From Gorillibacterium sp. (lineage in GTDB: Bacteria > Bacillota > Bacilli > Paenibacillales > NBRC-103111): a DNA stretch of 5,596 nucleotides. Under the pieces are notes generated by a model. The model made no database searches and was not told the DNA's origin. It was given only the letters and a program-made list of their open reading frames with translations. This document shows, piece after piece, positions 1 to 4,201 of this stretch (the first letter of the stretch is position 1; the number at the start of each line of letters is the position of its first letter). The stretch covers positions 1-5,596 of the forward strand of contig JACMJI010000352.1 in assembly GCA_014380705.1 (NCBI GenBank), written 5' to 3'. A program made the translations under genes and the position numbers.

Positions 1-444
1 CTGAGATTCACTTGTAAAAATAGCCTTCTCCTTGGCGATGAAGATTTTCACTTGATCCGCAAAATCGCTAAGCATCGATGGCAGTTCAGGGATCAGTGGA
101 TGAAGCGATAGGCGACTCCATTCTGTGTACTCCTGGACTAGCGCTTTCCGCAATTTGACGAGCCTGTGCAGAAACGAAGCAAGACGTCCTGCAACAACTT
201 GCTCATCCACTAGAATCTCAATAATATCCTCATAGCTGCCTGCATCCCTCAACACAAAAGCATCGATCAGTAAACTCCCAATATCTGTAACCGCCTCGAT
301 CGCAAGATGCAAGATCCGCTCCTGAGCGAAATTTTGAATAAAATCTCCATTGACCCACTTCAAATTTAGTTCGGTGCTTACTTCCGCTAATACAGGAAGG
401 AAAGATAAACGACGGTTCAACTCATCCTGGTTATTACTGTACAT
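1..444 (-). CDS. yutE: YutE-like DUF86/HepT-family protein (3' end cut by window edge)
   Basis: The first 148 codons are present; the frame is still open at the window edge. The start is an ATG preceded by AAGGGGG. The protein is all-helical in character and matches what I recall of Bacillus subtilis YutE (about 144 aa), notably the block from I60 to V84 (IDAFVLRDAGSYEDIIEIL, then VDEQVV), so nearly the whole gene should be here. DUF86 belongs to the HepT fold, whose toxin members carry an RX4HXY RNase motif. Here the equivalent site is R99-KALV-Q104-E-Y106, so the histidine is glutamine. Loss of RNase/toxin activity is therefore likely (inference). No MntA-type nucleotidyltransferase antitoxin lies beside it in the window; its operon partner is the TPR gene 28 bases upstream. 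The cellular role of YutE is not known to me. Confidence 0.85.
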   Translation of the reverse strand, partial: MYSNNQDELNRRLSFLPVLAEVSTELNLKWVNGDFIQNFAQERILHLAIEAVTDIGSLLIDAFVLRDAGSYEDIIEILVDEQVVAGRLASFLHRLVKLRKALVQEYTEWSRLSLHPLIPELPSMLSDFADQVKIFIAKEKAIFTSESQ

Positions 445-472
445 AAGTACCCCCTTAGTCTGCTCCAGAACC

Positions 473-1138
473 CTATCTATGGAGGACGGCAAGCAACGCC
501 CATTTCCGTTCGGTCTTGCGTTTGTATTTAGGTAATAACCGGTAGACATCGACTGTCTCGCGAAAAGCGCTTTTCGCATCCGTTTCTCGACCCAGTCTCG
601 TATAGATTTGCCCAAGTCGGTAATAAGCCTCACAAGAGGATGTGTTAAGTTGACGGAAGCATTCTAAATAATGAATAGCCTTCTCTGGGTCAACCTTATC
701 TAGCGCATCTCCAAGCCGCAGATACGGGTCTCCATAAGCTACTCTTGGATTAAGGTTCAAGCTTTGAAGCATCAGACTCTCACCTTCCACAAGATCGCCA
801 CTCTTTAGTCGACAGATACCAAGCTCATATAACACATCAGCAGAATCTCCCATGATGGGTAGAATCTCACGAAGATACTTTTCCGCTTCACTATATTTAC
901 GGTTCGTTATCAATAAGCGTGCAGCTTCTAGCTTCGAGGTCGTATCATGCAGATGGGTACGAAGATGCTGCCGCAGCTCGCGCAGCCTGCGATTACGTTT
1001 AAATGGGGCTCCAAGATTAGGGATGATTCCAATAAATCGCCGGTCAATATAATAATAAACCAATAGCAATACGATTATTGCAATGAAGGGACTTCCGGTC
1101 AGCCAGGTCAGCAGGCCAAAAAGAATAAATTTACTCAC
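473..1138 (-). CDS. Membrane-anchored tetratricopeptide repeat protein
   Basis: Predicted 221-aa protein starting at GTG 1138, chosen because TGGAGG (1147-1152) sits 8 bases upstream. The same frame stays open to a TTG at 1201, but the AGGGG there directly abuts the codon. Residues about 4-30 are strongly hydrophobic (a signal anchor or a tight membrane hairpin), followed by a basic stretch (DRR, then KRNRRLRELR). From about residue 65 come four helical TPR-like repeats, near 65-95, 100-131, 137-166 and 170-203. Clear TPR signatures include YSEAEKYLREIL, ADVLYELGICRLKSGD and AYYRLGQIYTRLGR. The repeat domain probably faces the cytoplasm and acts as a protein-binding scaffold (family knowledge plus inference); the partner is unknown. 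It is the first gene of a likely two-gene unit with the YutE-like gene. The C terminus is basic. Confidence 0.85.
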   Translation of the reverse strand: MSKFILFGLLTWLTGSPFIAIIVLLLVYYYIDRRFIGIIPNLGAPFKRNRRLRELRQHLRTHLHDTTSKLEAARLLITNRKYSEAEKYLREILPIMGDSADVLYELGICRLKSGDLVEGESLMLQSLNLNPRVAYGDPYLRLGDALDKVDPEKAIHYLECFRQLNTSSCEAYYRLGQIYTRLGRETDAKSAFRETVDVYRLLPKYKRKTERKWALLAVLHR

Positions 1139-1146
1139 AAAAACAA

Positions 1147-1152
1147 CCTCCA
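1147..1152 (-). promoter_or_regulatory. Ribosome binding site that fixes the TPR gene start
   Basis: On the minus strand TGGAGG lies 8 bases before GTG 1138. It decides for the GTG start (221 aa) over the upstream TTG at 1201 or the ATG at 1180, neither of which has a usable site at proper spacing. Confidence 0.75.
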
Positions 1153-1170
1153 AAATCACTCTTTTTCTAT

Positions 1171-1201
1171 AGTTTACCATACTAATCGCGTTTGCACTCA
1201 A
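1171..1201 (-). promoter_or_regulatory. Weak candidate sigma-A promoter for the TPR-yutE unit
   Basis: On the minus strand TTGAGT (1196-1201) is followed after 19 bases by TAAACT (1171-1176), which is preceded by TGG and so forms an extended -10. The spacer is longer than ideal. It lies just after the terminator of the upstream gene and before the GTG start, where a promoter is expected. Tentative. Confidence 0.35.
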
Positions 1202-1212
1202 CCCCTTTCCCT

Positions 1213-1247
1213 AGAAAAACATCCCCACTTATACAGTTAGGGATGTT
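1213..1247 (-). terminator. Rho-independent terminator of the 112-aa gene
   Basis: On the minus strand AACATCCC pairs with GGGATGTT (8 bp, 14-base loop) and is followed directly by TTT and then CTA. It lies 22 bases past the stop of the 112-aa gene and separates it from the TPR-yutE unit. Confidence 0.75.
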
Positions 1248-1268
1248 CTAAGCTGAACGATTCAAAAT

Positions 1269-1607
1269 TCAGGAGAGCAGCAGCAATTGATCGGCTAAAT
1301 TCTTATCTGCTACTAAGAATTGCAGGAGTTCAGAACGACTGAGCCCTCCCCGTTCTGCGAGCCTACAATGATCATCAAGCTCGTTACCCGCGTCCCGATA
1401 GGCTTGATGCAGCGGATTCTCGTACCAATCGAGTTCATAGTTAACATCCCTGTACATCAGTGTGTCAATGGTGTATTCTCCATTTCCCTTTGGGGCCACC
1501 AGGGCGCTCAATGACGTTCCATCACTTAGGCTAATATCGACCTCAGCCATCTTCTGGTTATCTTTAACAAGTGTTCGCAGCATTCGGACTTCCTTAATCT
1601 TAGACAT
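1269..1607 (-). CDS. Hypothetical protein, 112 aa, unrecognised
   Basis: I do not recognise this protein. It starts at ATG 1607 with GGGAAGG about 5 bases upstream and ends at TAA. It is soluble in character, with no signal peptide or membrane segment. The N-terminal half (to about residue 55) alternates hydrophobic and polar residues and contains DGTSLSALVAPKGNGEY, suggesting a small beta-rich domain. The C-terminal half is helical and acidic and ends in a leucine run (LADQLLLLS). No catalytic motif is evident. The gene stands alone, with its own terminator downstream and a sigma-G-like promoter match at 1638-1667. If that promoter is real, the protein is made in the forespore or in a stress state. 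The coding call rests on the good ribosome binding site, a full-length open frame and the flanking signals. Confidence 0.7.
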   Translation of the reverse strand: MSKIKEVRMLRTLVKDNQKMAEVDISLSDGTSLSALVAPKGNGEYTIDTLMYRDVNYELDWYENPLHQAYRDAGNELDDHCRLAERGGLSRSELLQFLVADKNLADQLLLLS

Positions 1608-1637
1608 GGCTACCTTCCCTTATTTATCGATTTGCGT

Positions 1638-1667
1638 TAGTATGTGCGAGTGGGTTAAGGATCAGTC
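1638..1667 (-). promoter_or_regulatory. Candidate sigma-G-type promoter for the 112-aa gene
   Basis: On the minus strand GACTG (1663-1667) is followed after exactly 18 bases by CATACTA (1638-1644). This matches 4 of 5 and 7 of 7 positions of the Bacillus sigma-G consensus as I recall it (GHATR, N18, CATWHTA). No good sigma-A pair is seen in the same stretch. A transcript would have a leader of about 30 bases containing the ribosome binding site. Confidence 0.45.
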
Positions 1668-1700
1668 TTTTGAATCTAAAGAAGCGTCTGCCCGCCTAAG

Positions 1701-1752
1701 CAAAAAGTTAAAAAGGACCAGCCCCGCTTATGACAGCAAGGGCAGATCCTTT
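1701..1752 (-). terminator. Rho-independent terminator of csbD
   Basis: On the minus strand AAAGGATCTGCCC (1740-1752) pairs with GGGCTGGTCCTTT (1712-1724), a 13-bp stem with two mismatches and a 15-base loop. It is followed by TT, AAC and five more T. It lies about 40 bases past the csbD stop. Outer segments (GGACC/GGTCC and CCTAAG/CTTAGG at 1695-1776) offer an alternative longer pairing. Confidence 0.8.
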
Positions 1753-1790
1753 AGTAAAAGGTCCACACGACTTAGGTAATAGTTTAAGAA

Positions 1791-2000
1791 TTAGTCCCTT
1801 TTTTTCCAGTTATCCGTCCAATCCTTATATTGCCGTTCCGCTTCATCTTTATTATGTCCGTGGCGCTCTTGAATTTTACCAATCAATTTATCTTTTTCAC
1901 CCGCGATAATGTCCAAATCATCATTTGTCAGCTTGCCCCATTGCTTTTTGGCTTCGCCTTTCACTTGGTTCCATTTGCCCTTGAGTATGTCTTCGTTCAT
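1791..2000 (-). CDS. csbD: CsbD-family general stress protein
   Basis: A 69-aa, very hydrophilic, charged protein covering the whole CsbD domain. The family pattern is clear: WNQVKGEAKKQWGKLTNDDL near residues 10-29, then a glycine-containing GEKDKLIGKIQERHG (34-48), and an AERQYKDW tail with two conserved tryptophans. CsbD in B. subtilis is a sigma-B-controlled general stress protein of unknown biochemical role, and the minus-strand sequence here carries a sigma-B-type promoter 46 bases upstream, so regulation agrees with family identity. AAGGAG (2012-2017) is 11 bases from ATG 2000, rather far; an out-of-frame ATG sits at the better 6-base spacing. The protein is cytoplasmic and the gene is transcribed alone, closed by its own terminator. 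Confidence 0.93.
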   Translation of the reverse strand: MNEDILKGKWNQVKGEAKKQWGKLTNDDLDIIAGEKDKLIGKIQERHGHNKDEAERQYKDWTDNWKKRD

Positions 2001-2017
2001 ATCATTAGCATCTCCTT
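1997..2017 (-). promoter_or_regulatory. csbD translation start with overlapping start-stop mini-ORF
   Basis: On the minus strand AAGGAG (2012-2017) is followed 6 bases later by ATG 2005, which reads Met-Ile-stop. Its TGA (1999-1997) overlaps the csbD ATG (2000-1998) as ATGA. An ATG at 2011 is in the same mini-frame. Translation of csbD may therefore begin by termination-reinitiation, or the longer 11-base spacing may simply be tolerated. Confidence 0.4.
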
Positions 2018-2045
2018 TTTCTTTGTTCTAGTTGTACATGTATTA

Positions 2046-2071
2046 CTACCCCCTGTCCTGTAATGTGAAAC
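2046..2071 (-). promoter_or_regulatory. Sigma-B-type promoter of csbD
   Basis: On the minus strand GTTTCA (2066-2071), then 14 bases, then GGGTAG (2046-2051). This fits the Bacillus sigma-B consensus (GTTTAA, N12-15, GGGTAT) with one mismatch in each box. It is correctly oriented upstream of csbD, a known sigma-B target family. Confidence 0.8.
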
Positions 2072-2137
2072 CCTTTTAACCTGCACAAGACTATCTGCAA
2101 ATGCAACAGTAATGTTGCAGGGAATGGATTTGAATAG

Positions 2138-2178
2138 AAATGGGTTGAGCAGATTAACCCACCGCTCAACCCATTTTT
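2138..2178. terminator. Strong hairpin terminator after the 64-aa gene, possibly bidirectional
   Basis: AAATGGGTTGAGC (2138-2150) pairs perfectly with GCTCAACCCATTT (2164-2176), a 13-bp stem with a 13-base loop. It lies about 80 bases past the stop of the leftward 64-aa gene and upstream of the csbD promoter, so it insulates csbD. The better T tract is on the plus strand (TTTTT, then GATATTTTC); on the minus strand the tail is TTTCTATT. No plus-strand gene is seen upstream of it. Confidence 0.7.
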
Positions 2179-2254
2179 GATATTTTCGAAAAGATAATCC
2201 ATAGCCCTTACCCTATATTTGCGTCGGAAATAGGAAATTTATTTCGCTTTTCGC

Positions 2255-2449
2255 TTAATAAAACATGTAATCGACAGATGTTGTTGTCTCTTCCTCAAGC
2301 ATACTGCGATATTCGCTTGCTCGCATGGAATGATACACACCTTCATCGCCAGACTTGACGGCTAACGCTTGGTGCCATTCATACATTTGCTGGATATAAG
2401 CTTTTTGGTCATGATGGTACAGTGGCATCTGCTTGTTGTTATCTGTCAT
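2255..2449 (-). CDS. Hypothetical protein, 64 aa, unrecognised
   Basis: I do not recognise this protein. ATG 2449 is chosen because GGGAGG (2456-2461) lies 6 bases upstream. The frame also opens to an ATG at 2521 (88 aa), but the purine run there abuts the start codon. The 64-aa product is hydrophilic, with no membrane segment. It is rich in Tyr, Met and His: an N-terminal part with MPLYHHDQKAYIQQMYEWHQ, a middle helix with SMRASEYRSMLEEE, and a C-terminal TTTSVDYMFY tail. No enzymatic motif is seen. It is a single-gene unit with a candidate sigma-A promoter upstream and a strong hairpin downstream, divergent from the 62-aa gene. The strong start signals support it as real coding sequence. 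Confidence 0.65.
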   Translation of the reverse strand: MTDNNKQMPLYHHDQKAYIQQMYEWHQALAVKSGDEGVYHSMRASEYRSMLEEETTTSVDYMFY

Positions 2450-2455
2450 AGTAAG

Positions 2456-2461
2456 CCTCCC
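2456..2461 (-). promoter_or_regulatory. Ribosome binding site that fixes the 64-aa gene start
   Basis: On the minus strand GGGAGG stands 6 bases before ATG 2449, at optimal spacing. It supports the 64-aa form over the 88-aa extension. Confidence 0.75.
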
Positions 2462-2585
2462 GCGGATCGTATTGTTTCCGTTGAACCTGAAGCCGTATTT
2501 TGTGACGGCTTGTTTTCTCATTCCTTCTTGTATATGGGCTTATCATATTCATTTTTTATGGTTTTTAATACATGGAGGCTTTACA

Positions 2586-2614
2586 AATTTAGCTTGTCAG
2601 GATGGAATTGGCAA
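2586..2614 (-). promoter_or_regulatory. Candidate sigma-A promoter for the 64-aa gene
   Basis: On the minus strand TTGCCA (2609-2614), 17 bases, TAAATT (2586-2591): 5 of 6 and 4 of 6 matches at optimal spacing. The -35 box is part of a short inverted repeat, TGGCA-N2-TGCCA (2609-2620). The transcript would have a leader of about 130 bases, so a closer, weaker promoter remains possible. Confidence 0.4.
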
Positions 2615-2680
2615 ATGCCACAGACTAACGATTCATTATTTTGCTCAACAAATTTATTTTGTGTAGATTGGGGGAAAAGG

Positions 2681-2710
2681 ATTTAAAACGCGTGTAAATG
2701 GGACATACTA
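2681..2710 (+). promoter_or_regulatory. Candidate forespore (sigma-F/sigma-G) promoter of the 62-aa gene
   Basis: ATTTA (2681-2685), 15 bases, then GGACATACTA (2701-2710). This matches 4 of 5 and 9 of 10 positions of the sigma-F consensus as I recall it (GYWTA, N15-16, GGNRANANTR), and contains the full sigma-G -10 CATACTA 18 bases after the -35. Transcription would start about 20 bases before the ATG, just upstream of the ribosome binding site. Confidence 0.5.
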
Positions 2711-2735
2711 AAGGAATTACGAAAGGAGCGATAGA

Positions 2736-2924
2736 ATGAATTCGAACTATTTGTTCACAAAGCTGGAAAACCATAATGAATTGCTTCATGAAATAAATAG
2801 TCTTGAGAGCAAGATGGCTCAAGCATTGGGGGAAGAGGTACGACTCATTGCTTATTCCCATGTGAGTTCCGATGATCGCTCTAAAGGTGAAATGAACAAT
2901 GGGGAACCGGTCAAACCGTCCTAA
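2736..2924 (+). CDS. Small hypothetical protein, 62 aa, possibly sporulation-related
   Basis: I do not recognise this protein. It starts at ATG 2736 with an excellent ribosome binding site (AAAGGAG, 2722-2728, 7 bases away) and ends at TAA. Residues about 5-40 look amphipathic-helical and could form a short coiled coil (LENHNELLHEINSLESKMAQAL). The tail, from about residue 43, is polar and likely disordered (SSDDRSKGEMNNGEPVKPS). There is no signal peptide, membrane segment or cysteine. The short distance between a forespore-type promoter match and the ribosome binding site suggests expression in the developing spore (inference). A strong terminator follows about 75 bases downstream, so it is largely monocistronic unless read-through reaches the lrp operon. 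Confidence 0.7.
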   Translation: MNSNYLFTKLENHNELLHEINSLESKMAQALGEEVRLIAYSHVSSDDRSKGEMNNGEPVKPS

Positions 2925-2963
2925 ACTCTTCCTTCTTAGAAACGTGTGAATGTCTCTTACCTA

Positions 2964-3000
2964 ATTTAGTATCGCCTTTGGCCATACGAGTATGCTAAAT
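2964..3000 (+). other. Alternative RNA hairpin upstream of the terminator
   Basis: ATTTAGTAT (2964-2972) can pair with ATGCTAAAT (2992-3000) over 9 bp including one G-U. It shares AAAT (2997-3000) with the terminator stem that follows. In addition ATCGCC...GG (2971-2981) can pair with CC-AA-GGCGAT (3020-3029) with one bulge, which would break the terminator. Whether this is used is unknown. Confidence 0.35.
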
Positions 3001-3040
3001 GATCGCTAGGTGCTAACCACCAAGGCGATCATTTTTTATT
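2997..3040 (+). terminator. Strong rho-independent terminator between the 62-aa gene and lrp
   Basis: AAATGATCGC (2997-3006) pairs with GCGATCATTT (3025-3034), and an inner GGTG/CACC extends the hairpin. The T run at 3032-3037 completes it, followed by ATT. It ends transcription of the 62-aa gene or acts as an attenuator for the lrp operon. Confidence 0.85.
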
Positions 3041-3076
3041 GCCAAACGAAACTATATAAGGTACATTACATATAAT
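3039..3076 (+). promoter_or_regulatory. Candidate sigma-A promoter region of the lrp operon
   Basis: Two overlapping readings exist. TTGCCA (3039-3044), 17 bases, TACATT (3062-3067) has the better -35. A perfect TATAAT at 3071-3076 has only a poor -35 (GAAACT) at 17 bases. Both would give a short leader before ATG 3102. Confidence 0.45.
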
Positions 3077-3093
3077 ACCTAATAATATAAGGT
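3054..3093 (+). repeat. Pair of 9-base direct repeats, possible Lrp operator
   Basis: ATATAAGGT occurs at 3054-3062 and 3085-3093, 31 bp apart (about three helical turns). The copies flank the TATAAT box, and the second runs into the lrp ribosome binding site. Lrp/AsnC proteins often bind A+T-rich sites in phase near their own promoter, so autoregulation is plausible. The second copy may simply reflect the ribosome binding site. Confidence 0.35.
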
Positions 3094-3101
3094 GGTTATG
3101 T

Positions 3102-3563
3102 ATGGACGCATTGGATTATAAGATTATTCAAGCCTTAATGCTTGATGGAAGAAAGACATGGTCAGAGCTTGCTGGAGTTCTGGGGTTATCGTCTCCAGCT
3201 GCAGCTGATCGTGTCAGACGATTGGAAGAACAGGGTGTCATCATGGGATATACAGCAATCATTCAAGCGGAATCGGTTGGCTGTGACTTGGCTGCACTCA
3301 TTGCCGTTTCCCTTGAGAAACCTGAGCATCGGGAAGCCTTTCTAAACAAAATTAATCGGATGACCGAAGTACAGGAATGTCACCATACGGCTGGTGATGA
3401 GGACTACTTGCTAAAGGTCCGCTGCCGTGGTACCAAGGACCTCGAACGAATGATTAGCCAAGAGCTAAAGACACTGCCCGGTATTCTTAAAACTAAAACA
3501 ACCATTATCCTAAGCACAGTGAAGGAAACGTCAAACCTTCCACTGTTCAGAGAAGATCTTTAG
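3102..3563 (+). CDS. Lrp/AsnC-family transcriptional regulator
   Basis: A full-length 153-aa member of the family, with start ATG 3102 behind AAGGTGG (6 bases). Residues 1-50 form the winged helix-turn-helix: MDALDYKIIQAL, DGRKTWSELA, then the recognition helix SSPAAADRVRRLEEQGVI. Residues about 62-140 form the RAM effector-binding domain, with the conserved glycine-aspartate turn and aromatic (TAGDEDYLLKV, 96-106). Such proteins bind an amino acid or related ligand, form dimers to octamers and control metabolism or export of that ligand. The stop codon is one base from the start of a LysE-type exporter, the classical regulator-transporter pairing, so the exporter is the probable target and its substrate the probable effector. 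Which amino acid cannot be read from the sequence. Confidence 0.95.
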   Translation: MDALDYKIIQALMLDGRKTWSELAGVLGLSSPAAADRVRRLEEQGVIMGYTAIIQAESVGCDLAALIAVSLEKPEHREAFLNKINRMTEVQECHHTAGDEDYLLKVRCRGTKDLERMISQELKTLPGILKTKTTIILSTVKETSNLPLFREDL

Positions 3564-3564
3564 G

Positions 3565-4191
3565 ATGTCGACGTTATCTGTTGTATTCACAGGTATAGGT
3601 TTCGGCTTATCTATCGCCGCCCCGGTCGGTCCTGTAGGCTTGCTTTGTATGAATCGCACATTAAGTCACGGCTTTCGTCATGGCTTTGTTAGTGGGCTGG
3701 GTGTGGCGGTAGCAGATGCTTGTTACGGTTTATTGACGGTTGCTGGACTTCACTTGATTTCGGATAGGCTTTTTGATTACTCCATCCCATTGCGAATCAT
3801 AGGCGGCCTTTTTCTAGCCTATTTAGGTATTGCAGGCTTGCTGAAGAATGCCAAAAAAGCAGACTCTTTAAGAGGAAAAGGTGCACATAGTTTGTTTCGC
3901 AGTTTTTTAAGTACATATGCACTGACATTGACCAACCCTATGACCATTTTATCTTTTCTTGCCTTGGCAGCATCTATCGGGGCAACTGTATTTATTGATT
4001 CTATTCTTTTAACTATGGGTATATTTTTGGGGTCGATTGCCTGGTGGTTTATCTTATCGTTCTCCATTCACATCGCTCGCAAAGCACTTCCTGCATTCAT
4101 GATCAAACATTTAAATACCTTATCCTCTTTAATTATTCTTGGCTTTGGGTTAATAATCATCGGGACAGCCCTCGCTATGGCAGGAGGGTAA
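3565..4191 (+). CDS. LysE/RhtB-family amino acid exporter
   Basis: A 208-aa integral membrane protein, the usual length for the family, with about six hydrophobic segments. Family marks are visible: AAPVGPVGLLC (18-28) in helix 1, then RTLSHGFRHG (31-40), GLGVAVAD (44-51) in helix 2, GGLFLAYLG (80-88), the charged loop at about 94-112, and LTNPMTILSF (122-131). LysE proteins export basic or other amino acids or related compounds by proton-coupled efflux from the cytoplasm. ATG 3565 is one base after the lrp stop and has only a weak ribosome binding site, suggesting translational coupling. The neighbouring Lrp regulator supports amino-acid export under ligand control. The substrate is not predictable from these residues; a resistance role for amino acid analogues is possible. 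Confidence 0.93.
   Translation: MSTLSVVFTGIGFGLSIAAPVGPVGLLCMNRTLSHGFRHGFVSGLGVAVADACYGLLTVAGLHLISDRLFDYSIPLRIIGGLFLAYLGIAGLLKNAKKADSLRGKGAHSLFRSFLSTYALTLTNPMTILSFLALAASIGATVFIDSILLTMGIFLGSIAWWFILSFSIHIARKALPAFMIKHLNTLSSLIILGFGLIIIGTALAMAGG
4182..4188 (+). promoter_or_regulatory. Ribosome binding site of the MFS gene inside the lysE 3' end
   Basis: AGGAGGG lies within the last lysE codons (Ala-Gly-Gly-stop) and is 13 bases before ATG 4202. The spacing is long, but no in-frame start is closer, and the overlap suggests coupling to lysE translation. Confidence 0.55.
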
Positions 4192-4201
4192 ACAAACCCA
4201 C

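Noticed and set aside
1..444. Active HepT-MntA toxin-antitoxin system
   Set aside because: The motif His is Gln and no nucleotidyltransferase gene is adjacent on the visible side.
1139..1201. N-terminal extension of the TPR protein from TTG 1201 (242 aa)
   Set aside because: The purine run abuts the TTG, while GTG 1138 has TGGAGG at 8 bases and begins right at the membrane segment.
1320..1779. Rightward open frames opposite the 112-aa gene and the csbD terminator
   Set aside because: No ribosome binding site; they read through a terminator hairpin and are explained as shadows of the minus-strand gene.
2101..2120. Short inverted repeat TGCAAC-N6-GTTGCA upstream of the csbD promoter as an operator
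   Set aside because: The arms are only 6 bases, there is an equally good overlapping alternative (CTGCAA/TTGCAG), and no regulator is known to bind it.
2005..2202. 65-aa leftward open frame over the csbD promoter
   Set aside because: It covers the terminator hairpin and the sigma-B promoter, has no ribosome binding site, and does not look like a protein family.
2450..2521. 88-aa form of the 64-aa protein from ATG 2521
   Set aside because: Its ribosome binding site is only one base from the ATG; GGGAGG before ATG 2449 is much better placed.
2369..2686. Rightward open frames opposite and upstream of the 64-aa gene
   Set aside because: They lie antisense to a gene with good start signals, lack ribosome binding sites and have low-complexity hydrophobic composition typical of shadow frames.
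2981..3000. Guanidine-II (mini-ykkC) type hairpin suggested by an ACGA in the 2981-2995 segment
   Set aside because: Only one such element is present, and the ACGA does not sit in the loop of a proper stem; the class needs two ACGR-loop hairpins.
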